Shown piece by piece: positions 54,320 through 62,898 of a DNA stretch of 64,000 nt. The notes under the pieces are model-generated. The model was not told where the DNA came from. It saw only the letters and a program-made list of their open reading frames with translations, and ran no database searches. The first letter of the stretch is position 1. Every line of letters starts with the position of its first letter. Both the position numbers and the translations under genes were made by a program. The DNA lies in assembly GCF_029919115.1 (NCBI RefSeq), contig NZ_CP123990.1, positions 4,242,501-4,306,500 on the forward strand, written 5' to 3'. The DNA comes from Variovorax paradoxus. Lineage in GTDB: Bacteria; Pseudomonadota; Gammaproteobacteria; Burkholderiales; Burkholderiaceae_C.

Positions 54320-54784
54320 ATCGCTCCAAACAGTGGATTCGGCCGCTTCGCAACATCACATCGCTAGCCATCATCGTCTTCGATGTAGAAGATGGCGAGC
54401 TCTTCGGCGCCATTGCATGCCGGACAGCGCTCGTCAGCCCAGGGCGCGTCGCCGGGGCCGACATCCTGTCAAAGGATGCGCACTACCGACGTTTCCCCAA
54501 ACACGTGTTCGAGCATTCTCCGATAAAGACGCCCGGGTAGGCGATACCAGATGCAAGGGGCCGCCTCGCGCGTTCGCCGCGCAAGACCCGGCACTCGGGG
54601 CGCACGCCTACGTCAGAGTTCGCGATTCGGAAACGTACCAAAGAGGCAGTTCGACTTAATGTGATGTCTTCACATACACAATCCGTAAGCCAAAAGGCAC
54701 CAAAAGCACACCACCTGTGCATACAAGCGCTTTCGGACAAAGGCTCGGCCTTTGGGCTCGGCAAGGCGATCAAAGGGGAAATGA
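54320..54784. other. Intergenic region with a short CPxC fragment
   Basis: On the minus strand at about 54440-54367 a frame without a start codon reads WADERCPACNGAEELAIFYI, then EDDDG and a stop. It resembles the N-terminal zinc-ribbon of a small protein whose start was lost. The rest shows nothing. Confidence 0.35.
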
Positions 54785-55060
54785 ATGCCGCTCTTATTTC
54801 TGATGAGGCTTCTTCAGACAGAACTTCCCGTGCGGGTGGTCCAACCCGAGGAGATTCGACATGTCTCGGTGCTCCTTGCCACGGGCCTCATCGTGGCTGA
54901 GATCTCGGGGCTCGAGCCCACCGGCTTATACGCCGCACCACGCATGGCGACGGTGATCGCCATTACCGATGAGGGGCGGGCCGAGATCGCGAAGCTTGGA
55001 AAGCGGCCCGAACTGGCCAAGACCACGATGCAGTTTTCCAATGGATTGCGGCTGATGTGA
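54785..55060 (+). CDS. Member C of the ~90-residue winged-helix-like family
   Basis: 91 residues. MPLLFLMRLLQTELPVRVVQ, the core PEEIRHVSVLLATGLIVAEI, the wing-like segment ATVIAITDEGRAEIAKLG, and the end MQFSNGLRLM, which it shares with member D (MQFSRGFRLM). GGGGAAAT precedes the ATG. It and D face each other across the YqjD, LysR and GST genes. Function unknown; DNA binding is possible. Confidence 0.78.
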   Translation: MPLLFLMRLLQTELPVRVVQPEEIRHVSVLLATGLIVAEISGLEPTGLYAAPRMATVIAITDEGRAEIAKLGKRPELAKTTMQFSNGLRLM

Positions 55061-55329
55061 GTTCTCAGTCGCCTTGCATCAAGCCCATCGCCACGCCTCC
55101 AGGTTTGAAGGTTCAATGGTGCAGTGCAGCTCCTGCCGGTCACTAGGCATCGCCGAGGTCCGGAATACACGGTCGGACGTGACACCCGCGTGTTTTTCGC
55201 GCTGGCAAATCAGCCCAGCGACCACCCCGAACGGTGGCAGGCGTCAGCACCACGTCCGGGTGATTACGACTCCGCTTCCCCCGCGCACGCGACCTTCACG
55301 GCGGGTCCATCGGTTGGACCATGCGGCGT

Positions 55330-55770
55330 TCAGTCCCCGCGCCGCCCGGAATGGTTGAAAGCCAGCAGCAAGCCGGCGAGCAACGCGCCGCCTGCCGCGG
55401 CGATCAGTACCGCTTTGACCGGTTCGTCCGCGATCCGCTTCACACAGGAGGCCTGCCAATCATCTGCATGCTCCCTGAGGCTCGCCATGGTTTTCCCGGC
55501 CTCGTTGACGGCCTCTCGGGCGTAGGCCCTGCCCGTGCTGGCAGCGTCCGAGGCCACGTCTGCCGCGTCCGCCGCGATCCCCCGAACGGTGTCGAAGGCC
55601 TCGCCAGCGGTCGCCTTTGCATCCATGGCGCTTGTCCGCAACGCTTGGGCTGCATCCGTGGCGATCGTCTTCGCCTCGCCCGCGAGGCCGCCCGCCGCCG
55701 TCGATGCGTCATGTGCGACCTGGCGAGCCTCTTCGGCAAGTTGGGAAGCTGTCTTTGTGTCGTCTGCCAT
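55330..55770 (-). CDS. YqjD/ElaB (DUF883)-like membrane-anchored protein
   Basis: 146 residues. A long Ala-rich amphipathic helix (DTKTASQLAEEARQVAHDAS through about 110) is followed by one C-terminal transmembrane helix (VKAVLIAAAGGALLAGLLLA, about 120-140) and a basic end. In E. coli YqjD anchors ribosomes to the inner membrane in stationary phase; the relationship here rests on architecture. GAAAGG lies upstream of the ATG at 55770. Confidence 0.8.
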   Translation of the reverse strand: MADDTKTASQLAEEARQVAHDASTAAGGLAGEAKTIATDAAQALRTSAMDAKATAGEAFDTVRGIAADAADVASDAASTGRAYAREAVNEAGKTMASLREHADDWQASCVKRIADEPVKAVLIAAAGGALLAGLLLAFNHSGRRGD

Positions 55771-55871
55771 GGCTGCCTTTCAAAAGAGCAAAGCGGTTGT
55801 GCAGCAGGTATTGGGGCGAGGTCGTGCGCGCCATCACGTGGGGGCGTATAGGGATCGCGTGTAGGTGATGG

Positions 55872-55961
55872 CCGCGGAAACACCTATTGCGAGCCAACCG
55901 GATGCTGTTGAGCGACGCCCGCAGCCCATACCCAGCGTTCCCTTCACTCGCCAGATGTGGT
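55872..55961 (+). pseudogene. DUF1266 C-terminal fragment
   Basis: Read in frame from 55875: RKHLLRANRMLLSDARSPYP followed by SVPFTRQ. This is nearly identical to the C-terminus of the intact DUF1266 gene at 38810 (HLLRTNRMLLSDPRSPYRSV), on the opposite strand. No start or upstream domain is present, so it is a stranded tail, joined directly to a Bug-receptor tail. Confidence 0.65.
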
Positions 55962-56089
55962 TGACAGCCCTCGCGAAGCAAGGTCGGATCGTTCGCACGG
56001 GAACGTCGGCGCAGTTCGCATCGCTCATCAAGAGCGATCTGGCGCGCTGGAAAAAGGTCGTCGTCGACGCGAAGATCACTGCCTACTGA
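55955..56089 (+). pseudogene. Bug-family receptor C-terminal fragment
   Basis: The frame reads LTALAKQGRIVRTGTSAQFA then SLIKSDLARWKKVVVDAKI and stops at 56089, the usual end of Bug/TctC receptors. The preceding ~280 residues are missing. It abuts the DUF1266 tail, so two unrelated 3' ends have been fused. Confidence 0.65.
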
Positions 56090-56385
56090 ATCGGGCCACG
56101 GCGCGCATCGGAAGCTGCGGCGAAGTTCTGGGTATCGCTCCCGTGCAAACGCGGATCGCGATCTTCGTGGCGAATTCGTTGAATGCTCCGCTGTCGCGTG
56201 TTTGCTGCGCTTAAGCCGGCCCTGAAATCGTCATCAACGGAAACGCCAGCTCACGAGAGAACGCAGTTCTCCAGCTCGCGGCTATGCACCACGCCGCCCT
56301 TGCGACGTGGCAGCAACGAGAACGCGAACGATCTGCTCCGCGCCAGAGTCGGACCTTGGAGCGCTGGAATGGGATGGTGCCGACG

Positions 56386-57282
56386 CTAATGCGGAGGGAT
56401 TGCATCCTTCTGCGTCAGGAAGTCAATCACCGCGCGCACGGCGGGAAGTTGCCCACGCTTGTGCGGTGTCAGGATCGTCGTCATCACGCTACCAGCGGTC
56501 CATGCCGGTAACACGCGCACCAACCGTCTCTCCCTGACTGCTTTCGCCGAGATGGCTTCCGGCAGGCAGACAATGCCGAGACCCGCTTCCGCTGCCTTTA
56601 ACAATGCCACGGATTCATCGGCACAGAACTGCGTCCGAGGCGCAACGTCCACCGCGCGGCCATTCACATCGCTCAAGCGCCAGTGCTTCGTCGTCGCGTT
56701 GGTCATCAGTGCGTGGTGATCGCTCAAGGCCTCCGGCGTTGGCGGCTCGCCTCGCATGGCGACATAGGACGGCGCCGCCACCAGCGTCAGCGGCTCCTCA
56801 TTCATGCGGCGCTGCACCAGGTCGGAATCCGGCAGCGCCGCGAAATGACTGCGGATGGCGAGGTCGAAGCCCTCCTGCACCAGGTCAACGAAGCGGTCGG
56901 AGACATGCAACTGGATACGCAGCTTCGGATACTGCCAAGCGAGAATGGGCAAGCGATCCGCGAGGTGAAACTGCGCGGTGGGCACTGACGTGGTGATTCG
57001 CACCGTGCCGCTCGGTTCCGCCAGTCGCCGATGCACCACTGCTTCGGCCGCCTCCGCCTCGATCATCACCGCACGGGCGTGGTCGTACACATCGCGTCCC
57101 ACCTCGGTCAGCGTGAAGTTGCGCGAGCTGCGATGAAGCAACTGCACGCGAAGCGTGGATTCCAAAGCCGCGACACGCTTGCTGATGGTCGATTTTGGGC
57201 AGCCGAGACGCCGGGCGGCTGCGGCGAAGCCGCCGCTGTCGACCGCCTGAGCGAAGAAGTGCAAGTCGTTAAGGTTCAGCAT
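56386..57282 (-). CDS. LysR-family regulator, divergent from a glutathione transferase gene
   Basis: 298 residues. The winged helix is at about 4-63 (NDLHFFAQAVDSGGFAAAAR, then CPKSTISKRVAALESTLRV). The effector domain (about 90-295) has TVRITTSVPTAQFHLADRLP. It resembles the AaeR/DmlR-like subgroup acting on nearby redox or detoxification genes. It diverges from the GST gene 99 bases away, its likely target. Confidence 0.93.
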   Translation of the reverse strand: MLNLNDLHFFAQAVDSGGFAAAARRLGCPKSTISKRVAALESTLRVQLLHRSSRNFTLTEVGRDVYDHARAVMIEAEAAEAVVHRRLAEPSGTVRITTSVPTAQFHLADRLPILAWQYPKLRIQLHVSDRFVDLVQEGFDLAIRSHFAALPDSDLVQRRMNEEPLTLVAAPSYVAMRGEPPTPEALSDHHALMTNATTKHWRLSDVNGRAVDVAPRTQFCADESVALLKAAEAGLGIVCLPEAISAKAVRERRLVRVLPAWTAGSVMTTILTPHKRGQLPAVRAVIDFLTQKDAIPPH

Positions 57283-57381
57283 CGACGTCTACTCATGTGG
57301 ACATTGAGTATCAATTTACCCATCTTTTCGATCAAAGTTCACGTTTGTACATTTCAAATCCACCGATAACGGAGAAATGAA

Positions 57382-58110
57382 ATGAAAGCGACCTCTGAAC
57401 CCATCTTCACCTCTGGCTTCCCGCTCGGCAGCTCGGCAGGGCTCGTCACCGCGTTTGAATGGCTCGGCCAGCCCTACCGCTTGACCCGCGTGGACATGCT
57501 GGGCGAGATGCGCACGGAAGCCTACAAACGCCTGAACGGCAGGGTGGAAACCCCTGTGCTGATCACCGACGAAGGCCGCGTGCTCACCGAGACGATCGCG
57601 ATCGCCTTGTGGCTGGAGGGACGCGATACCGAGCGCCGCATCAGCTTCGAGCCCGGCACACCGCAGGCTGATCGGATGCACCAGTATCTGGCTTTCCTCA
57701 ACACCGGCTTCACCGGCGCCTTCTATCCCATGTGGGTGGCACTGGAAGCGGCGGACGCCACCGAAGGCGAGAAAGAAACCCTGCGCAAGTTCGGTCGCAG
57801 CTTCGTTGCCCTGCGACATGAACAGCTGGAGGCGATGATCGGCGACAGCGACTATCTGCTCGGCAACGAGCCAACGCTGGCGGACGCCGTGTTCGCCGGC
57901 GTGGCGCGTTGGGCGGACTTCCACCAGGCGATCGAACCGCGCGACTATCCGCGCATTCGCGCGCTGCGCCAGCGCATCGAAGCCGATCCTGCGTTTCGCT
58001 TTGCACTGGCGGTCGAAGACGGCAAGCCGGGTGGCGGCAACGGCGCTATGAAGGGACTTGTTCCGCTCGAAGACGTGCTCCGCAATGCAAGCCGTGCCTT
58101 GGCGGCCTGA
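57382..58110 (+). CDS. Glutathione S-transferase family protein
   Basis: 242 residues: an N-terminal thioredoxin-like domain (about 8-82) with TPVLITDEGRVLTETIAIAL (the cis-Pro and ET glutathione-contact motif) and a helical C-terminal domain (about 95-205) with YLLGNEPTLADAVFAGVARW. GGAG precedes the ATG. It conjugates or reduces electrophiles with glutathione; substrate unknown. Probably controlled by the divergent LysR gene. Confidence 0.92.
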   Translation: MKATSEPIFTSGFPLGSSAGLVTAFEWLGQPYRLTRVDMLGEMRTEAYKRLNGRVETPVLITDEGRVLTETIAIALWLEGRDTERRISFEPGTPQADRMHQYLAFLNTGFTGAFYPMWVALEAADATEGEKETLRKFGRSFVALRHEQLEAMIGDSDYLLGNEPTLADAVFAGVARWADFHQAIEPRDYPRIRALRQRIEADPAFRFALAVEDGKPGGGNGAMKGLVPLEDVLRNASRALAA

Positions 58111-58669
58111 GACGCTTGAAAAGAGGTCTCGCAAGCCACTCTGCAGGTGACATGCAAGACCATGTTCTATCCTCCGCACAACACCTCGCGAAGCCGACGC
58201 CTGGAATCAGCTCATCGCAAAGGTTGCGTCCTGAGTGTCCCCTTCGGGCGTTTTCCAGTTGGGTCTCGGTGTCCCGTTCCAGACCTTCAGCTCGAACGTC
58301 CGCCTTCAGGAAAAGCTCGACTTACGCTTTTAGCCCCGAAGCGGCCGGGCCGCGTCGGACCGGCGATCGCCGAGCGGGCTCATGAGTTCGCGCAGGCTCA
58401 TGGGCGCTTCGAATCGACGCTCGTGAACCTTGCCGAATTCTCGCTACCAGCGTTCGAGGAGCCGGAACATCCGCGGTTTCAGCAATCCATTGGGCCGGCG
58501 GCGGCGAACCTCGTCTCATGATCAGTCTCTTCGGGGTGTCGCTGAGGGTTCGATGAAACTTTTCACGGCGGAAAGAAAAGCATTCCGCCATATTGATCCA
58601 CCGCAACGGTGGAAAACTCGCCGGGATGTTCCTGCATTTGAGCTCTCGGCCTGCCGACAAGAGGCCAAG
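58111..58669. other. Intergenic region, nothing recognised
   Basis: About 560 bases after the GST gene. Frames on both strands, for example minus 58322-58660, give Arg/Pro-rich translations without domains. No RNA gene or repeat seen. Confidence 0.35.
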
Positions 58670-58945
58670 TTACATCAACCGGAAACCGCGGCTGAATTGC
58701 ATCGAGGTTCTTACAGGTGCCGCCATCTCGCTCATCTCCGCCAGCTCGGCATGCCCAGCCTGGGTGATACACGTCACTGTGGCCAAGCGAGGCGGGACGT
58801 AGGGGGTGAACGAGCTGAGGGTCATGATCTCGGCCTCGATGAGGCCGGTAGCCAATAGCACCGAGACGTGCCGAATCTCTTCTGGCTCGACAACCCGAAC
58901 CGGGAGTTGCACGTGTTTCAGTCTGTACAAGAACGAAAGCGGCAT
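58670..58945 (-). CDS. Member D of the ~90-residue winged-helix-like family
   Basis: 91 residues from the ATG at 58945 (MPLSFLYRLKHVQLPVRVVE). The core PEEIRHVSVLLATGLIEAEI is identical to C but for one residue, with LATVTCITQAGHAELAEM as the wing and MQFSRGFRLM at the end. An upstream ATG at 58975 is in frame but lies before the conserved start. It is divergent from a Crp/Fnr gene 176 bases to the right. Confidence 0.78.
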   Translation of the reverse strand: MPLSFLYRLKHVQLPVRVVEPEEIRHVSVLLATGLIEAEIMTLSSFTPYVPPRLATVTCITQAGHAELAEMSEMAAPVRTSMQFSRGFRLM

Positions 58946-59121
58946 TAGGGTCTTTCTGTCAGGGGCGGGATTCATAGGCCACGCTAGTCAGAAAAACCGA
59001 GCGCCACTGTGCGCCAGCGCACCGTGGCGTCAAAAATAAAGTACCTCGGTTGGTGCGCCACCGTACAGACGCTATGACACTGGCCGCAGAATCATGAAAA
59101 CTTTGGAAGCGGCTCCCTGCC

Positions 59122-59862
59122 ATGGTCCTGCCTGAGCGTTCGTCTTCGTTGCCAGCGGCTGCCGCGCGCAATGGTCTGCTCGCTGCCATTCCTCCCGAGG
59201 TGATGGCCCGGATGGAGCCGTTTCTGGAGCTGGTGACACTGCGTCTCGGGGAGGTGCTCTATGAGTCGGGCGTCGTCCAGGAGCACGTGTATTTCCCGAC
59301 CGGATGCATCGTCTCGTTGCTGTACGTGCTGGAGAATGGGCAATCTGCCGAGATCGCGGTGGTCGGCTTCGAAGGCATGGTCGGCGTGTCGCTGCTGATG
59401 GGTGGAGGTAGCACGCCCAATCGCGCGGTCGTGCAAAGCGCGGGCCAGGCGTTCCGGCTCAGCGCAGCTCACATCAAGGACATGACCCAGCAGGGCGGTC
59501 CGCTGCTGCAGCTTTTGCTGCGCTACACGCAGTCGCTGATCACGCAGATGTCGCAAACCGCCGTCTGCAACCGGCACCACTCACTGGAGCAGCAACTGTG
59601 TCGCTGGCTGCTCCTGAGTCTGGATCGCCTGCCGGGCAGCGAACTGGTGATGACGCAGGAGCTCATTGCCAACATGCTCGGCGTGCGGCGCGAGGGGGTG
59701 ACGGAGGCGGCGGGCAAACTGCAACGGCTGAACCTGATCAAGTACGCGCGCGGGCATATCACCGTGCTCGATCGACCCGGGCTCGAACGTCAGGTGTGCG
59801 AGTGCTACCAAGTCGTCAAGCGCGAGACGGACCGGCTGCTGCCGCACCGGCCGGTCCCCTGA
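59122..59862 (+). CDS. Crp/Fnr-family transcriptional regulator
   Basis: 246 residues. The cyclic-nucleotide-like beta barrel (about 35-145) has EVLYESGVVQEHVYFPTGCI; the C-terminal winged helix (about 165-225) has MTQELIANMLGVRREGVTEA. The GCIVSL and GMVGVSLLMGG features match the Crp/Fnr subgroup common in Burkholderiales and rhizobia, with unknown ligand. A second, diverged copy follows at 60001 on the same strand. Confidence 0.93.
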   Translation: MVLPERSSSLPAAAARNGLLAAIPPEVMARMEPFLELVTLRLGEVLYESGVVQEHVYFPTGCIVSLLYVLENGQSAEIAVVGFEGMVGVSLLMGGGSTPNRAVVQSAGQAFRLSAAHIKDMTQQGGPLLQLLLRYTQSLITQMSQTAVCNRHHSLEQQLCRWLLLSLDRLPGSELVMTQELIANMLGVRREGVTEAAGKLQRLNLIKYARGHITVLDRPGLERQVCECYQVVKRETDRLLPHRPVP

Positions 59863-60000
59863 GTTGGCGCGTTCGCGCACTTTCGGCTGCTGCTGGGTGC
59901 GCAGGCGCACATAGCGCAGCAGCTCTGTCGGCCACAATGCGGGCGCCAGCGCGGACCCGCCCGGGCACCTCTGGCTTTTCCTTTTTTCAAGGGCGGTGGC

Positions 60001-60708
60001 GTGACTTCAGACTCGGCCGCTCCGGCGCTCAATCGATTGCTCGAGGCGCTGCCGCCTGCCGACCGGGCACACCTGCTGGCGCGCTGCGACAGCGTGGAGT
60101 TGACTGCGCCGCAGGTCCTGTACGAACCTGGCGACGCCATGCTACACATCCACTTTCCAACGAGCGCATTCGTATCGCTGGTGTCGACGGCCGATGGTCA
60201 CGACGGCCTGCAGACAGGCATGGTGGGCAGCGAAGGTGCTGTGGGCCACGAGCTGTCGCTGGGCGTGCAGCGTTCCCCGCTGCGCACGCTGGTCCAGGGC
60301 TCCGGCCTCGCATGGCGGCTCACTGCGCAGGCGCTCGAGCAGGAACTGCTTGCAAGTCCTCCGCTGAAGCGCGTGCTCCATCGCTACGTGTGCGCGCTGC
60401 TTACGGAGTTCGGCCGCTTGGGCCTGTGCCACCAGTTCCACCAGATCGAAGAGCGTCTCGCGCGGTGGCTCCTCACGACACAGGATTGCGCGCACTCGGC
60501 GCATCTGGCACTCACGCACGAAGTGCTGGGCCGGATGCTGGGCGTTCGCAGGGTCGGCATCACCAACGCGGCCACGGCACTGCATGCGCGGCACCTGATC
60601 GACTACCGCCGCGGCGTCATCACCATCACGGATCGCCCGGGGCTGGAAAACGCCGCATGCGACTGCTATCGCGCCAACCGGCGCAGCTATGCGGAATTGG
60701 TCCTCTGA
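60001..60708 (+). CDS. Crp/Fnr-family transcriptional regulator
   Basis: 235 residues from a GTG with AAGGG seven bases upstream. The barrel (about 20-130) shows VLYEPGDAMLHIHFPTSAFV and the winged helix (about 155-215) LTHEVLGRMLGVRRVGITNA, same layout as the neighbour at 59122, so the pair arose by duplication. It ends CDCYRANRRSYAELVL, matching the CECYQVVKRE end of its neighbour. Confidence 0.92.
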   Translation: MTSDSAAPALNRLLEALPPADRAHLLARCDSVELTAPQVLYEPGDAMLHIHFPTSAFVSLVSTADGHDGLQTGMVGSEGAVGHELSLGVQRSPLRTLVQGSGLAWRLTAQALEQELLASPPLKRVLHRYVCALLTEFGRLGLCHQFHQIEERLARWLLTTQDCAHSAHLALTHEVLGRMLGVRRVGITNAATALHARHLIDYRRGVITITDRPGLENAACDCYRANRRSYAELVL

Positions 60709-60816
60709 CATGTGACGGCAGTCGCACGGCGGCTCTTCGCCGATGCGACCACCGCCGAAACAAGAGATGGCGCCGAGTCGGCTCGAAGCCCGCAAAGACC
60801 GGCCCGCGCGCAAAAT

Positions 60817-60846
60817 CCGCAGCCGCAGCCGCAGCCGCAGCCGCAG
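60817..60846. repeat. Hexanucleotide tandem repeat (ccgcag)x5
   Basis: Five perfect copies of ccgcag, 30 bases, lie between the second Crp/Fnr gene and the end of the distant family member E. The unit length keeps reading frames. Such tracts can vary in copy number by slippage. Confidence 0.8.
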
Positions 60847-60859
60847 CAGAGGGCTTGCC

Positions 60860-61162
60860 TTACGAGGGTCTCTTGAGGCGGGGCGCAGAAGATGCTTCAA
60901 TGGCAGGCGGCACGGTCGTGGCGCGATGCCCGCCGTGGCGCCACCGGACTTTCTCCTGCGCAACGGCCGACAGCCCGCGCGGCGTGATCCGTAGAACGTA
61001 CATGGCGTGCAGCATCAGCACTTGGTTGTCGGTTCTCGCCTGCAGGGTCGCCTCGATCAGTCCGCCCTCGACCAGCCGCTTGGCCGCAGCGACATCGGCC
61101 GACAGGATCAGGAGCCGTGGCGGCGCCATGCGATCCAAGCGCATCAGCAGCTGGGTGTCCAT
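60860..61162 (-). CDS. Member E (distant) of the ~90-residue winged-helix-like family
   Basis: 100 residues from the ATG at 61162, with AAGGGA about seven bases upstream. It aligns loosely with A-D: LLMRLDRMAPPRLLILSADV at the N-terminus, RLVEGGLIEATLQ in place of LLATGLIEAEI, and MYVLRITPRGLSAV for the wing. The C-terminal 30 residues are an unrelated basic tail. Membership is inferred from pattern and spacing; a structure or profile comparison would settle it. Confidence 0.55.
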   Translation of the reverse strand: MDTQLLMRLDRMAPPRLLILSADVAAAKRLVEGGLIEATLQARTDNQVLMLHAMYVLRITPRGLSAVAQEKVRWRHGGHRATTVPPAIEASSAPRLKRPS

Positions 61163-61269
61163 CGCAAGTCCCTTTGGAGAGATCCCCGGCGCAGGTTTCT
61201 CACGATCCGACCGCCTCGGCGATAACCCAGCCTGCGCGGGGGACGGGTCAGCGGCCATGGTGCGTGCTT

Positions 61270-61680
61270 TCAACTGAAGATCCTGGAGAAAACGGCCGGG
61301 CGCTTTTCCCACCACGGCGTGGCTTTCACCTCGATCGACGTATATGACGGCCTGTACTCCAACGGCAGGCCCGGATCCGTGATCACCCGCAGCGCGCCTG
61401 CGACGCGCAACGGGTGAGGCATGCTTCCCGCGCGAAGTGCCCCAAAGAGGATGTCGAGATCGCCCGCGCATTCCAGCACCACGTGCCTCAGGCGGGATGC
61501 GCCATCGCTCGACACGTCCGCGAGCTCCTCGCTCGCTGCCGCCCGCAACCGGGCGGTGAGTGCCTTCAGGAGTTCGGCCCAGTCGTCGAGTTCGTCGCGG
61601 CGAAGGACCAGCGGGATTTCCCCAGACAGCGGCTGGGGTGCGAGATGATGAGGCAATCCAGTGTGTGCAGAGTAGATCAT
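61270..61680 (-). CDS. Hypothetical protein
   Basis: 136 residues from the ATG at 61680 (MIYSAHTGLPHHLAPQPLSG). LVLRRDELDDWAELLKALTA is a predicted helix and VVLECAGDLDILFGALRAGS resembles small unclassified bacterial proteins. No family recognised. The ribosome binding site is weak, so the start is uncertain. Confidence 0.5.
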   Translation of the reverse strand: MIYSAHTGLPHHLAPQPLSGEIPLVLRRDELDDWAELLKALTARLRAAASEELADVSSDGASRLRHVVLECAGDLDILFGALRAGSMPHPLRVAGALRVITDPGLPLEYRPSYTSIEVKATPWWEKRPAVFSRIFS

Positions 61681-62179
61681 GGGGTCCAAGGAGAGCGCGG
61701 CGCCAAGCCAGACTCTTGCTTCTAGTGCCCTGCGCCGACGGCGTCTGTGCGGAGACTCACATAGCACGTCCGATTGCCTGCTGGGTGCGTCAGGAGCGGA
61801 GCGCCGACTTGCCTTGCTGGGTCGCCATGCAAGGGCCCTTGCCCGTTGTCGCGGCAGGCGGCTTGCTGCGCGCCCGGTGATCTCGTCTCCCCGCGGCCCC
61901 CGCACCTTGCCGTGTGCGCAATGCCGGGATCAGCGACTGTCCGCTCCCATCGTGTTGGCTCGCATCGAATGCTGATCCCAGCCCCGGCTGATGGCCCAGC
62001 GAATCGGGCGGAGCGTTCTCACCGAAGACAAGGTCGCGCTTTCCAGGCGCTGCGCTGCGCAGGCCTGCGCGGCAACGCCATTGATTGTTTGACTGCATTC
62101 GTTTTCGGAGTAGCCTGACGACAAACACGCGGGAGCATCGACGTGATGCGCCTAACGGGGTTGGCGGAGGCAAGTTCCT
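61681..62179. other. Intergenic region, nothing recognised
   Basis: About 500 bases between divergent genes. No repeats or RNA genes; frames are Arg/Pro/Ala-rich on both strands. It presumably carries promoters for the two flanking genes. Confidence 0.35.
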
Positions 62180-62650
62180 ATGTCCGCAAACATGTCCCCT
62201 GCGGGCGCGATCGGCTCGCGCCCACCGCGAGCAGCATCACCGCTCGCGGTCCTTGGCATGCTCCTGGCCATGCCGATGTGGCCAGCCCCGACCCATGCTG
62301 CCGAGCCAATGCCTGCCATGAGCAGTTCCCAGCACCGGTTCCAGGTCATGAGGGTGGTTCTTCCGACCTTCAAGGTGCTCGAGGTCACGCCGATGAAGAG
62401 CGGCCACGCATACCGCGTCTGGACCAACATGAAATCGGTGCTCATCGGAGGGCGCGAATACCGCTTCGACAAGATCGGAGAAGCGTCCTTCACAGTGGCC
62501 CGCACCAATGCCGAGCGCCATGACAGCCTCGGCCCGGCCTGGCGCGTCCAGATCGATGCGACGCCGTCCACCAGCCGCGGCGCTTTGCCGCAAGGCGCCC
62601 TACTGACGGGTGACGCCCACCGCGCGACGAGGGTGACGGTGATTTACTGA
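62180..62650 (+). CDS. Exported hypothetical protein
   Basis: 156 residues. A signal peptide (hydrophobic AVLGMLLAMPMWPAP near 23-37, cleaved near THAAE) precedes a small beta-rich domain with RFQVMRVVLPTFKVLEVTPM and RVWTNMKSVLIGGREYRFDK. No family recognised. The tail RATRVTVIY resembles the last strand of pilin-type folds, which is only suggestive. Confidence 0.6.
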   Translation: MSANMSPAGAIGSRPPRAASPLAVLGMLLAMPMWPAPTHAAEPMPAMSSSQHRFQVMRVVLPTFKVLEVTPMKSGHAYRVWTNMKSVLIGGREYRFDKIGEASFTVARTNAERHDSLGPAWRVQIDATPSTSRGALPQGALLTGDAHRATRVTVIY

Positions 62651-62898
62651 GGAGAGGGGGTCGAACGCTCGGACTTTACGCCGTCGCTGTTGAGGCGAAG
62701 ACGTGACATTGCTTTCCACAGCCGAGCAGGTTCTGGAAACACGACGTCCGCTCAAGAATCGTCGGCACAGGATCGAGCTTGCCCGAGCGCGCCTGTCGAC
62801 CTCGCGCCGCGCTTCCTCGCCACGTGCGGCCCCATTCGGAACTTGGACGCCCCGGGCCTGTCCATGCGCACGCGCCATGGATGACCCTCGGGGGCGAG

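Noticed and set aside
54367..54440. Short frame with a CPxC motif
   Set aside because: No start codon before the preceding in-frame stop, so it cannot be a gene as it stands; recorded only as a fragment.
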